Below are positions 17,152 to 26,096 of a stretch of 64,000 nt of DNA, piece after piece. The position numbers and the translations under genes are program-made. How positions within the stretch are numbered: the first letter of the stretch is position 1; every line of letters starts with the position of its first letter. The stretch covers positions 62,001 to 126,000 of the forward strand of contig JJOH01000009.1 in NCBI GenBank assembly GCA_000696115.1. Reading direction: 5' to 3'. Below the pieces are notes generated by a model. The model was not told the origin of the DNA, ran no database searches, and was given only the letters and a program-made list of their open reading frames with translations. The DNA is from Streptomyces olindensis (GTDB lineage: Bacteria; Actinomycetota; Actinomycetes; Streptomycetales; Streptomycetaceae).

Positions 17152-19956
17152 ATGACAGAGGACCTCTCACCGGCCGAGCGGTACGCGGCAGCCCGCAAGC
17201 GCGCTGCCGAGCAGGCCACCGCGCTCGCCTCCTTCCGCGAGATGTACGACTTCGGCCTCGACCCCTTCCAGATCGAGGCCTGCCAGGCGCTCGAAGCGGG
17301 GAAGGGCGTGCTGGTCGCCGCGCCCACCGGCTCCGGCAAGACGATCGTCGGCGAGTTCGCCGTCCACCTCGCCCTCCAGCAGGGCAAGAAGTGCTTCTAC
17401 ACGACACCCATCAAGGCCCTGTCGAACCAGAAGTACGCCGACCTGTGCCGCCGCTACGGCACGGACAAGGTGGGCCTGCTCACCGGCGACAACAGCGTCA
17501 ACTCCGACGCCCCGGTGGTCGTGATGACCACCGAGGTGCTGCGGAACATGCTGTACGCCGGTTCCCGGACCCTCCTGGGCCTCGGCTACGTGGTCATGGA
17601 CGAGGTGCACTACCTCTCCGACCGGTTCCGGGGCGCCGTATGGGAAGAGGTGATCATCCACCTGCCCGAGTCGGTCACCCTGATCTCGCTCTCGGCGACC
17701 GTGTCGAACGCCGAGGAGTTCGGCGACTGGTTGGACACGGTCCGCGGCGACACCGAGGTGATCGTCTCCGAGCACCGGCCCGTGCCGCTGTTCCAGCACG
17801 TGCTGGCCGGGCGGCGGATGTACGACCTGTTCGAGGAGGGCGAGGGCCACAAGAAGGCCGTCAACCCCGACTTGACGCGCATGGCGCGGATGGAGGCGAG
17901 CCGGCCGTCGTTCCAGGACCGCCGGCGCGGCCGGTCCCTGCGCGAGGCCGACCGCGAGCGCGAGCGCAGACAGCGGTCCCGGGTGTGGACGCCGAGCCGG
18001 CCCGAGGTCATCGAGCGGCTCGACGCCGAGGGGCTGCTCCCCGCCATCACCTTCATCTTCAGCCGCGCCGCCTGCGAGGCCGCCGTCCAGCAGTGCCTGT
18101 ACGCGGGCCTGCGGCTCAACGACGAGGAGGCGCGCCGGCGGGTCCGCTCCCTGGTCGAGGAGCGCACGGCGTCCATCCCGCGCGAGGACCTGCACGTCCT
18201 CGGCTACTACGAGTGGCTGGAGGGCCTGGAGCGCGGCATCGCCGCCCACCACGCGGGCATGCTGCCGACCTTCAAGGAGGTCGTCGAGGAGCTGTTCGTG
18301 CGCGGGCTGGTCAAGGCCGTGTTCGCGACCGAGACCCTCGCCCTCGGCATCAACATGCCCGCCCGCTCGGTGGTCCTGGAGAAGCTCGTCAAGTGGAACG
18401 GCGAGCAGCACGCCGACATCACCCCGGGCGAGTTCACCCAGCTGACGGGCCGGGCCGGGCGGCGCGGCATCGACGTCGAGGGCCACGCGGTGGTGCTGTG
18501 GCAGCGCGGCATGAACCCGGAGCACCTGGCCGGTCTCGCGGGCACGCGCACGTACCCGCTGCGGTCCAGCTTCAAGCCGTCGTACAACATGGCGGTCAAC
18601 CTGGTCGAGCAGTTCGGCCGGCACCGCTCGCGCGAGCTGCTGGAGACGTCGTTCGCGCAGTTCCAGGCGGACAAGTCGGTCGTCGGCATCTCGCGTCAGG
18701 TGCAGCGCAACGAGGAGGGCCTGGAGGGCTACAAGGCCTCCATGACCTGCCACCTTGGCGACTTCGAGGAGTACGCGCGGCTGCGCCGCGAACTGAAGGA
18801 CCGGGAGAACGAGCTGGCCCGGCAGGGCGCGGCCCAGCGGCGCGCGGAAGCCGCCGTCGCGCTGGAGAAGCTCAAGCCCGGTGACGTCATCCACGTGCCC
18901 ACCGGCAAGTACGCGGGCCTGGCGCTGGTCCTGGACCCGGGCCTGCCCGCGGGCCGTTCGAACGGCCACCGCGGCTTCGACCACCACGACGGGCCGCGCC
19001 CCCTGGTGCTGACCGCCGAGCGGCAGGTGAAGCGGCTGGCGGCCATCGACTTCCCGGTTCCGGTCGAGCCGTTGGAGCGGATGCGGATCCCGAAGTCCTT
19101 CAACCCGCGTTCCCCGCAGTCCCGCCGGGACCTCGCATCGGCGCTGCGCACCAAGGCCGGGCACATCCCGGCCGACCGGCACCGCAAGCGGCGCTCCCAG
19201 GCGGCCGACGACCGCGAGATCGCCCGGCTGCGGACGGCGCTGCGCGCGCACCCCTGCCACGGGTGCAGCGACCGCGAGGACCACGCCCGCTGGGCCGAGC
19301 GGTACCACCGGCTGCTGCGCGACACCTCGCAGCTGGAGCGGCGGATCGAGGGCCGTACGAACACCATCGCCCGCACGTTCGACCGTATCGTCGCCCTGCT
19401 GACCGAGCTGGACTACCTGCGCGCCGACGAGGTCACCGAGCACGGCAAGCGGCTCGCGCGGCTCTACGGCGAGCTGGACCTGCTCGCCAGCGAGTGTCTG
19501 CGCGAGGGCGTCTGGGAGGGGCTCGGACCGGCCGAACTCGCCGGATGCGTCTCGGCGTTGGTGTACGAGGCGCGCGTCGGGGACGACGCGCTGGCGCCGA
19601 AGCTGCCGTCGGGCAAGGCCAAGGCAGCGCTGGGCGAGATGGTGCGGATCTGGGGGCGGCTGGACGCGCTGGAGGAGGAGTTCCGGATCACCCAGACCGA
19701 GGGGGTCGGGCAGCGCGAGCCCGATCTCGGCTTCGCCTGGGCCGCGTACATGTGGGCCTCCGGGAAGGGGCTCGACGAGGTGCTGCGCGAGGCGGAGATG
19801 CCGGCGGGGGACTTCGTGCGGTGGTGCAAGCAGGTCATCGATGTGCTGGGGCAGATCGCGGCGGCGGCGCCGCCCGGGTCTTCCGTGGTGAAGAACGCGC
19901 GTAAGGCTGTTGATCTGTTGCTGCGGGGAGTGGTCGCCTACTCGTCGGTGGGGTGA
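17152..19956 (+). CDS. helY: HelY/Ski2-type DEAD/DExH helicase
   Basis: 934 residues. Superfamily 2 helicase of the Ski2/Mtr4 type, likely acting on RNA. N-terminal RecA domain with Walker A APTGSGKT (near residue 57), TTPIKALSNQKY, and DEVH box (about residue 149); SAT motif in SLSATVSN; second RecA domain with FIFSRAAC, GIAAHHAGMLP and QLTGRAGRRG; C-terminal DSHCT domain. A charged insert (about residues 240-285, Arg-rich) separates the lobes. In mycobacteria helY also follows tatC, supporting the name. ATG 17152 is chosen; ATG 17107 would add 15 residues with no better ribosome site. Confidence 0.92.
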   Translation: MTEDLSPAERYAAARKRAAEQATALASFREMYDFGLDPFQIEACQALEAGKGVLVAAPTGSGKTIVGEFAVHLALQQGKKCFYTTPIKALSNQKYADLCRRYGTDKVGLLTGDNSVNSDAPVVVMTTEVLRNMLYAGSRTLLGLGYVVMDEVHYLSDRFRGAVWEEVIIHLPESVTLISLSATVSNAEEFGDWLDTVRGDTEVIVSEHRPVPLFQHVLAGRRMYDLFEEGEGHKKAVNPDLTRMARMEASRPSFQDRRRGRSLREADRERERRQRSRVWTPSRPEVIERLDAEGLLPAITFIFSRAACEAAVQQCLYAGLRLNDEEARRRVRSLVEERTASIPREDLHVLGYYEWLEGLERGIAAHHAGMLPTFKEVVEELFVRGLVKAVFATETLALGINMPARSVVLEKLVKWNGEQHADITPGEFTQLTGRAGRRGIDVEGHAVVLWQRGMNPEHLAGLAGTRTYPLRSSFKPSYNMAVNLVEQFGRHRSRELLETSFAQFQADKSVVGISRQVQRNEEGLEGYKASMTCHLGDFEEYARLRRELKDRENELARQGAAQRRAEAAVALEKLKPGDVIHVPTGKYAGLALVLDPGLPAGRSNGHRGFDHHDGPRPLVLTAERQVKRLAAIDFPVPVEPLERMRIPKSFNPRSPQSRRDLASALRTKAGHIPADRHRKRRSQAADDREIARLRTALRAHPCHGCSDREDHARWAERYHRLLRDTSQLERRIEGRTNTIARTFDRIVALLTELDYLRADEVTEHGKRLARLYGELDLLASECLREGVWEGLGPAELAGCVSALVYEARVGDDALAPKLPSGKAKAALGEMVRIWGRLDALEEEFRITQTEGVGQREPDLGFAWAAYMWASGKGLDEVLREAEMPAGDFVRWCKQVIDVLGQIAAAAPPGSSVVKNARKAVDLLLRGVVAYSSVG

Positions 19957-20352
19957 GCTTGTTGCGCGGGTGCCGGTGGATTGTGGTTGCTGGCGCCCAC
20001 GCGGCGGAGCCGCACAATGACACAGCCCCGCGCCCCTGAAGGGGCGTTGTCCTGAGAGTCCCTCACCCGTGACGGTGAGGGACTTTCGTATGTCTGTACG
20101 CCGCTACGAGCCGTATTCGAACGGTGTCGCAGCGTATAAATGAATGAGCCTACTATCCCTTCGCGACCGGTTTCCGGCAGTTGTGGAATATGACACGGCG
20201 ATGATCCGGTCGGACTAAGCTCGCCCGCAGCGCACCGGCTTGAGATGAATTCGTGCGCTTGTTCCCCAATGTGCGGAAGATCCCGACAGTTTCATGACAT
20301 ACCCACTTGCGAGTCCCCCCGAACCTCAGTCGTCTCCTGTCAGAAGGCCCAC
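19957..20352. other. Gap between helY and the conservon
   Basis: No gene visible. It holds a Streptomyces intergenic motif (CAGCCCCGCGCCCCTGAAGG, 20016-20045), a strong terminator (20057-20084) and an AT-richer stretch (20105-20240) likely to contain the conservon promoter; TAAGCT near 20216 is a possible -10. Confidence 0.5.
20057..20084 (+). terminator. Terminator after helY
   Basis: Perfect 11-bp stem AGTCCCTCACC (20057-20067) with its complement (20074-20084), loop CGTGAC, followed by TTCG. Confidence 0.75.
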
Positions 20353-21996
20353 ATGGTGAGTGTTCAATCCCCTCCAGGTCGCCGTGAACTGCCCTACACG
20401 CGCGTGCTGTTGCTGCCGGCCATAGTGATGGCGGCGGCGACCGGAGCCGCCGTCGCCCTGGTGGCGGAGCCGGCCCGGCTCGCCGTCGGCTGGTGCGGCG
20501 GCATCGCCACCGCGCTCGTGATCGCGACGGCGGCCGAGGCGGTGCGCCGCGGCCGTGCCCTGCGGAACCAGCGGGCGGAGCACGCCCGCCACACCGCGCA
20601 TCTGGAACAGCGGATCGCCGTCCACGAGAACGAGTTGGTCCGCTTCTCGCGGGAGATGATCCCCGCCGCGCTCGATCTGCTCGCCACCGGAGAATCCCCC
20701 AGAGAGGTGATTCGCAAGCTCGGTCTCTCCAACCCCGCGTTCCGCGACATCCCCGCGCCGCAGGCCGAGACGCTGCTGACGGTGCTGAGAATCGTCGATC
20801 GCGAAGTGACCATGCGGGACGCCGCCGCGCGCTCCTTCGTCAGTGTCGCCCGCCGCGTCCAGGCGATCATCCACCAGCAGGCCGAGGAACTCCGGGAGAT
20901 GGAGGAGGACCACGGCCGCAACCCCGAGGTCTTCGACGACCTGCTGCGCATCGACCACGGCAACGCCCTGATCGGCCGCCTCGCCGACTCCGTCTCCGTC
21001 CTCGGCGGCGGACGCCCCGGACGGCAGTGGCCCCAGCCGGTGTCCCTGTACAGCACCCTGCGCGGCGCCATGTCCCGCATCCTGGAGTACCGGCGCATCC
21101 AGCTGTCCTCCATCGCCAAGGTCAGCGTCAAGGGCATCTACGTGGAGCCGGTCATCCACGCCGCCGCCGAACTCCTCGACAACGCCACGCGCTACTCGCC
21201 GCCGCAGACCAAGGTGCACGTCACCGCCACCGAGGTGCAGACCGGCGTCTGCATCGAGATCGAGGACGGCGGCGTCAACCTCAACGAGGAGGCACGCGCC
21301 CGGATCGAGGGCATGCTGGAGGCGGCCAAGGCCGGCGTCGACCTCCAGGACATCGGCGAGCACCCGCGCCTGGGCCTCGCCGTGGTGGGCCGCCTCTGCA
21401 CGGCGTACAACATGCAGGTCTCGCTGCGGGCCTCCGCGTACGGCGGTGTCCGCGCCATCCTCATCGTGCCGAGCGAGATGATCACCCACGAGCCCGGTGT
21501 CGGACTCGCGCACGGCATCGGCGCCACGGGCATCCCCATGAAGGTCGGCATCCCCGAGGGGCCGAAGCGCACCCCCAAGAAGCGCCGCCCCACCAGCCCG
21601 AAGCTCCCCGCGACGGTCTCCCTGGAGGACGACGACGTCCCCGAGGTCACCGAGTGGACGGCGAACGGCCTGCCGCAGCGCCGCAGCCGGGTGAAGACAC
21701 CGCTCTCCGAGCGACTCGCCCAGCAGGCCGCCAACGAGAAGGCCGACCGCGAGGCCGAGGCACGCGGCGAGCACAACCCCTGGGCCGCGATCAAGGAGCC
21801 CGAGGTGCCGCCCCTGCGCGACATGAGCGCCCCCGACGCCCCCGGAAAGGGCCTGGAGGCCTTCTGGGAGGGACTCAAGCAGGGCATCGAGCCCGGCACC
21901 CACCCGACCGACTTCATTCGGAATCCCACCAAGTACCTGCACCTGCTCAACGACCCGGCCCCCACCGAGGCCGATGACGAGGGGGATCTCAAGTGA
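20353..21996 (+). CDS. cvnA9: Conservon CvnA: membrane histidine-kinase-like protein
   Basis: 547 residues from ATG 20353 (AGAAGGCCCAC upstream). Two N-terminal membrane helices (about residues 16-60), a helical region, then a GHKL ATPase domain with N-box ELLDNATRYSPP and GLAVVGRL; no obvious phospho-accepting His box, as usual for this nitrate-sensor-like family. The C-terminal 130 residues are charged and disordered, ending FIRNPTKYLHLLNDPA. First gene of a five-gene conservon (A-B-C-D plus P450), a GTPase-based signalling module conserved in actinomycetes. The name assumes equivalence with S. coelicolor conservon 9 (rarABCDE), a repressor of aerial growth, based on position. Confidence 0.88.
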   Translation: MVSVQSPPGRRELPYTRVLLLPAIVMAAATGAAVALVAEPARLAVGWCGGIATALVIATAAEAVRRGRALRNQRAEHARHTAHLEQRIAVHENELVRFSREMIPAALDLLATGESPREVIRKLGLSNPAFRDIPAPQAETLLTVLRIVDREVTMRDAAARSFVSVARRVQAIIHQQAEELREMEEDHGRNPEVFDDLLRIDHGNALIGRLADSVSVLGGGRPGRQWPQPVSLYSTLRGAMSRILEYRRIQLSSIAKVSVKGIYVEPVIHAAAELLDNATRYSPPQTKVHVTATEVQTGVCIEIEDGGVNLNEEARARIEGMLEAAKAGVDLQDIGEHPRLGLAVVGRLCTAYNMQVSLRASAYGGVRAILIVPSEMITHEPGVGLAHGIGATGIPMKVGIPEGPKRTPKKRRPTSPKLPATVSLEDDDVPEVTEWTANGLPQRRSRVKTPLSERLAQQAANEKADREAEARGEHNPWAAIKEPEVPPLRDMSAPDAPGKGLEAFWEGLKQGIEPGTHPTDFIRNPTKYLHLLNDPAPTEADDEGDLK

Positions 21997-22400
21997 TCCA
22001 GCAGCGAGGCAACTTCGACTGGATGCTCAAGCAACTCGCCGACGGCGTACCGGGCATCGAGATGATCGTGGTGCTCTCGGCCGACGGTCTGCGCATCGCC
22101 CGCTACGGGGGCGAGCCCGACGCGGCCGACCGGGTCGCCGCGGCCTGCGCCGGCCTGCAGTCCCTCGCGGGCAGCATCTGCCAGGAACTCAGCGTCGGCG
22201 ACGGTGAGATGAAGCTCGTCATGATCGAGATCGACCAGGGCTACTTCTACCTGATGGGCGCCGGCGCCAACGCCTTCCTCGCCGTGCTCTCCGACGTGCG
22301 GTGCGAACCCGGCCGGATGAGCGCGATGATGCGCGACCTGGTGGTCCGGATCGGCGGCCATCTGACCAGTCCGCCCCGGCGGAACGGGCAGATCGTATGA
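21993..22400 (+). CDS. cvnB9: Conservon CvnB: Roadblock/LC7 protein
   Basis: 135 residues with the Roadblock/LC7 fold (IEMIVVLSADGLRIARY ... MKLVMIEIDQGYFYLMGAGANAFLAVLSD). These proteins act as GTPase-activating or scaffold partners of the small GTPase encoded two genes on. GTG 21993 overlaps the cvnA stop in GTGA, indicating translational coupling; the C-terminus in turn overlaps cvnC. Confidence 0.92.
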   Translation: MIQQRGNFDWMLKQLADGVPGIEMIVVLSADGLRIARYGGEPDAADRVAAACAGLQSLAGSICQELSVGDGEMKLVMIEIDQGYFYLMGAGANAFLAVLSDVRCEPGRMSAMMRDLVVRIGGHLTSPPRRNGQIV

Positions 22401-22798
22401 CGCCTCCGCAACGCCAGAGGCGCAACCCGGCACCGGAACCGGCCCCGCAGCCTTCCCAGGAGGGCGAGGGCAAACCCAACCCCGAGCGGATGTACGTGGT
22501 GGCCGGCCCGGACGGCGAACGGGCCGAACTCGACCTGGTGACGTTAATCGTGGCGCGTGCCGCAGACCCGCCGCCCTCCGCCACCCCCGAGCAGGCGGCG
22601 TTGCTCCGGCTCTGCGCCGCCCCCCTCTCCGTGGCGGAGCTGTCGGCCTACCTCAGCCTGCCGTTCAGCGCGATGGGCACGCTGCTCACCGAGCTGCTCA
22701 CGGCGGAACTGGTGCACGCGCGCTCCCCGATCGTCCGTCAGGCGGTCCCCGACCGTTCCCTCCTCGAAGCGGTGATGAATGGACTTCAAAGGCTCTGA
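22397..22798 (+). CDS. cvnC9: Conservon CvnC: DUF742 protein with a TTA codon
   Basis: 133 residues: Pro/Gln-rich N-terminus (about 30 residues), then a winged-helix-like DUF742 domain (MYVVAGPDGERAELDLVTLIVA ... LSVAELSAYLSLPFSAMGTLLTELL). ATG 22397 overlaps the cvnB stop in ATGA. Codon 50 is TTA (22544-22546), read in Streptomyces only by the developmentally controlled bldA tRNA, so full translation of the conservon operon downstream of this point may depend on bldA. The 3' end overlaps cvnD by 20 bases. Confidence 0.9.
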   Translation: MTPPQRQRRNPAPEPAPQPSQEGEGKPNPERMYVVAGPDGERAELDLVTLIVARAADPPPSATPEQAALLRLCAAPLSVAELSAYLSLPFSAMGTLLTELLTAELVHARSPIVRQAVPDRSLLEAVMNGLQRL

Positions 22799-23399
22799 CA
22801 CCATCCCGGGCCCCCGGGCCGAGGACCAGTTGCCACACACGACGCAGGCCGCGGCCAAGATCGTGATCGTGGGGGGTTTCGGCGTCGGCAAGACGACCAT
22901 GGTCGGCTCGGTCAGCGAGATCAAACCGCTGACCACCGAGGAGACCATGACGCAGGCCGGCATCGGTGTCGACGACAACTTCGGCTCCGATTCCAAGACG
23001 GCCACCACCGTCGCCATGGACTTCGGCCGGATCAGCATCACCGACCAGCTCGTGCTGTACCTCTTCGGCACACCCGGCCAGCAGCGCTTCTGGTTCCTGT
23101 GGAACGGCCTGTTCGAGGGCGCGCTCGGCGCGGTGGTGCTGGTCGACACCCGTCGGCTGGAGGTCAGCTTCGACGTCATGGGGCGCCTGGAGGAACGTGG
23201 TGTGCCGTTCGTGGTCGCCATCAACTCCTTCCCCGACGCGCCCCGTTACCCCATCGAGGAACTGCGCACGGCCCTCGACCTCGCCCCCGACATCCCGATC
23301 ATGGAGTGCGACGCGCGCCGCCGGGCCTCCAGCCGCGACGTCCTGATGACCCTCATGCGCTTCCTGCACTCCCTCGCCATGACGGGCTCGCGCACCTGA
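22779..23399 (+). CDS. cvnD9: Conservon CvnD: small Ras/MglA-like GTPase
   Basis: 206 residues. P-loop GGFGVGKTTMVGSVSE (about residues 32-47), switch II LFGTPGQQRFWFLWNGL and a base-recognition segment VVAINSF in place of the canonical NKxD. Such GTPases associate with the membrane through the CvnA-B-C partners. ATG 22779 lies inside the end of cvnC, so it is coupled. The P450 gene follows after 59 bases. Confidence 0.93.
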   Translation: MDFKGSDTIPGPRAEDQLPHTTQAAAKIVIVGGFGVGKTTMVGSVSEIKPLTTEETMTQAGIGVDDNFGSDSKTATTVAMDFGRISITDQLVLYLFGTPGQQRFWFLWNGLFEGALGAVVLVDTRRLEVSFDVMGRLEERGVPFVVAINSFPDAPRYPIEELRTALDLAPDIPIMECDARRRASSRDVLMTLMRFLHSLAMTGSRT

Positions 23400-23458
23400 T
23401 CGGTATCCGGCCCACCCCACATCTCCCCCAGACACTGGAAAGTTTCGGAGCGACCACT

Positions 23459-24997
23459 GTGACGCCTGAATCCCACGCCCCGACCGGTACGGACGACACC
23501 CGGTCCGGGCCGCCCCCCGGCTGCCCCGCGCACGGCCTCGGGCCCGGGGGGCTGCACCGGCTGCACGAGGTGGAGGACCTGGGAGCGCTGTACGAGCAAC
23601 TGCGGGAGCAGCACGGCCCCGTGGCGCCCGTGCTGCTCCACGACGACGTGCCGATCTGGATCGTCCTCGGCCACGCCGAGAACCTGCACATGGTGCGCTC
23701 GCCCTCGCAGTTCTGCCGGGACAGCCGTATCTGGACCCCCCTCAAGGACGGCCTGGTCAAGCCCGACCACCCGCTGATGCCGCACATCGCGTGGCAGCCC
23801 ATCGCCTCGCACGCCGAGGGCGACGAGCACAAGCGGCTGCGCGGCGCGGTCATGGGCGCCATCTCGACCATCGACTTCCGCAGCCTGCGCCGCTACATCA
23901 ACCGCAGCACGCAGCAGATCGTCAACCGCTTCTGCGAGAAGGGCGAGGCCGACCTCGTCGGCCAGTTCACCGAGCACCTGCCGATGGCGGTGATGTGCGA
24001 GATCCTCGGCATGCCCGGCGAGTACAACGACCGGATCGTCGAGGCGGCCCGCGACGCGCTCAAGGGCACCGAGACCGCGATCGCCAGCCACTCCTACGTC
24101 ATGGACGCCCTGAGCCGGCTCACCGCCCGCCGCCGCGCCCAGCCGGAGGAGGACCTCGCCAGCTACCTGATCACCCACCCGGCCCGGCTCAGCGACGACG
24201 AGGTCAGGGAGCACCTGCGCCTGGTGCTCTTCGCCGCCTACGAGGCCACCACCAACCTGCTGTCGAACGTGCTGCTCACGGTGCTGATCGACCCGCGTTT
24301 CCGGGCCCAGCTCAACGGCGGCCAGATGACGGTGCCGGAGGCGGTGGAACAGTCGCTGTGGAACGAGCCGCCGTTCAGCACGGTCTTCGCGTACTTCGCC
24401 AAGCAGGAGACCGAACTGGGCGGACAGCGCATCCGCCGGGGCGACGGGCTGCTGTTCGCCCCGCTCCCGGCCAACGTCGACCCGCGGGTGCGGCCGGACC
24501 TGAAGGCCAGCATGCAGGGCAACCGCTCCCATCTCGCCTTCGGCGGCGGCCCGCACGAGTGCCCCGGCCAGGACATCGGCCGCTCCATCGCCGACGTCGG
24601 CGTCGACGCGCTGCTGATGCGGCTGCCCGACGTCGAACTCGACTGCGACGAGGAGGATCTGCGCTGGACGGCGTCCATCGCCTCCCGGCACCTGGTGTCG
24701 ATGCCGGTGCAGTTCTCGCCCAAGCCGCCGCAGGACGTGTCGGAGCAGCCGAACCACAAGCCGGTCCCGGCGCAGCGCTCCGACTGGCAGATCGGCACCG
24801 TGCAGCCGCAACCCCAACCGCAGCCGGCAGCGGTCGCCGCACCCGTCCAGCCCGCGCCGTCCGCCGCGCAGCCGCAGCCCCGGTCGGCTCCGGTGCAGCC
24901 TCATCCGGTCTCGGGCCAGTCGCAGCCGGCGTCGGAGGAACCGCCCCGGCGCAAGGGTGTCTGGCGGCGCTTCCTGAGCTGGTGGCGCGGCTACTGA
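23459..24997 (+). CDS. cvnE9: Conservon-linked cytochrome P450, CYP157-like, lacking ExxR
   Basis: 512 residues from GTG 23459. Heme-binding loop FGGGPHECPGQDIG with thiolate Cys368 is intact. The K-helix has E297-Q-S-L-W301 where almost all P450s have ExxR; from memory this exact change is known in the CYP157 family. The I-helix reads FAAYEATTN rather than AGxDT. After the P450 fold (about residue 425) comes a Pro/Gln-rich tail of about 70 residues ending in a basic, Trp-rich segment (RRKGVWRRFLSWWRGY) that could touch the membrane or the other conservon proteins. Redox partner genes are not adjacent. The last 7 bases overlap the convergent gene's end. Confidence 0.9.
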   Translation: MTPESHAPTGTDDTRSGPPPGCPAHGLGPGGLHRLHEVEDLGALYEQLREQHGPVAPVLLHDDVPIWIVLGHAENLHMVRSPSQFCRDSRIWTPLKDGLVKPDHPLMPHIAWQPIASHAEGDEHKRLRGAVMGAISTIDFRSLRRYINRSTQQIVNRFCEKGEADLVGQFTEHLPMAVMCEILGMPGEYNDRIVEAARDALKGTETAIASHSYVMDALSRLTARRRAQPEEDLASYLITHPARLSDDEVREHLRLVLFAAYEATTNLLSNVLLTVLIDPRFRAQLNGGQMTVPEAVEQSLWNEPPFSTVFAYFAKQETELGGQRIRRGDGLLFAPLPANVDPRVRPDLKASMQGNRSHLAFGGGPHECPGQDIGRSIADVGVDALLMRLPDVELDCDEEDLRWTASIASRHLVSMPVQFSPKPPQDVSEQPNHKPVPAQRSDWQIGTVQPQPQPQPAAVAAPVQPAPSAAQPQPRSAPVQPHPVSGQSQPASEEPPRRKGVWRRFLSWWRGY

Positions 24998-26016
24998 CCG
25001 CGTGACGGGTCGTCGTACGTCCCGGCGGCCCACCGGTCGTACGACGCCCAGGCTGCGAGCACCCGGCCGCTGCGGAACCGGTGCTCCACTCCCGTGACCG
25101 GGTCGGTGAACTCCAGGCCCCGTGCCAGCAGTTGGAGCGGACGCCGGAAGTCACCGGCCGGCACGGGGCCGGTCACCTCCGGGTAGAGCGGGTCGCCGAG
25201 GATCGGCACGCCCAGCGCGGTCATGTGCACGCGCAGCTGGTGGGTCTGCCCGGTACCCGGCAGAAGCCGGTACCGGGCGAGGGTGCTGATCGCGAGCGAG
25301 CCGGCCCCGTCCGTTCGGTGCTCGAACCGGGGCTCGGCCCGGTGCTCGACGAGTTCGACGCGGCTCACCGCGTTCGGCTCGCCCGGCACCTCCCGCGCCG
25401 TCAGCACCCCGCGCTCCTTCACGATCCGGCTGCGGACGGTCCGGGGGAGCGCGAGGGCGGAGTCGTACGGGGCGACGGCCTCGTACTCCTTGCGGACCCG
25501 CCGGTCGCGGAACAGCGTCTGGTACGCGCCGCGCTCCTCGGGGCGCACGGTGAACAGCACGAGCCCGGCCGTGAGCCGGTCCAGCCGGTGCGCGGCGCTG
25601 AGGGTCGGGATGTCCAGCTCGCGGCGGAGCCGGGCCAGCGCGGTCTCGGCGACGTGGGCGCCGCGCGGGGTGGTGGCCAGGAAGTGGGGCTTGTCGGCGA
25701 CGACGATGTGCTCGTCCCGGTGCACGACCTCCAGCGGGAAGGGCACCGGCGTCTCGTCGGGCAGCTCCCGGTGGAACCACACGAACATCCCCGGCACGAA
25801 GGGCGCGTCCGACGGCACGGCCCGTCCGTCCGCCCCGACAACCAGCCCGGCGTCGAACATCCCGTCGACGACCCCGGCTTCCGCCCCGGAGAGCCGCTCC
25901 ACCAGGTGCTCGCGCACCGTGGCCCACGCGCCCGCGGCCGGCAGCCGCACCCGCACCGGGTCCACCCCGTGGCGCTGCGGCAGGGGAGAGGGCGGGGTGC
26001 GGGTCTTGCGTCTCAT
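24991..26016 (-). CDS. RluA-family pseudouridine synthase
   Basis: 341 residues, ATG at 26016. Converts uridine to pseudouridine in rRNA or tRNA. Catalytic motif HRLDRLTAGLVLF (Asp nucleophile) and the second motif TGQTHQLRVHMTALGVPILGDPLY are present. The N-terminal 90 residues replace an S4 domain with a family-specific region. Convergent with the P450 gene, overlapping by 7 bases at the stops. Target RNA not predictable. Confidence 0.9.
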   Translation of the reverse strand: MRRKTRTPPSPLPQRHGVDPVRVRLPAAGAWATVREHLVERLSGAEAGVVDGMFDAGLVVGADGRAVPSDAPFVPGMFVWFHRELPDETPVPFPLEVVHRDEHIVVADKPHFLATTPRGAHVAETALARLRRELDIPTLSAAHRLDRLTAGLVLFTVRPEERGAYQTLFRDRRVRKEYEAVAPYDSALALPRTVRSRIVKERGVLTAREVPGEPNAVSRVELVEHRAEPRFEHRTDGAGSLAISTLARYRLLPGTGQTHQLRVHMTALGVPILGDPLYPEVTGPVPAGDFRRPLQLLARGLEFTDPVTGVEHRFRSGRVLAAWASYDRWAAGTYDDPSRGQ

Positions 26017-26084
26017 CGCGGCCCAGCGTACGAGGCCTGCGCGCCCCGGAGGAAAACCGCTGGGGCCACCGGCCGCCCGGTTGT

Positions 26085-26090
26085 CAGGAT
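26085..26090 (+). promoter_or_regulatory. Candidate -10 element, leaderless start
   Basis: CAGGAT ends 6 bases before the ATG at 26097; no Shine-Dalgarno sequence in GCGGGC. Weaker match to TANNNT than other cases here. Confidence 0.28.
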
Positions 26091-26096
26091 GCGGGC

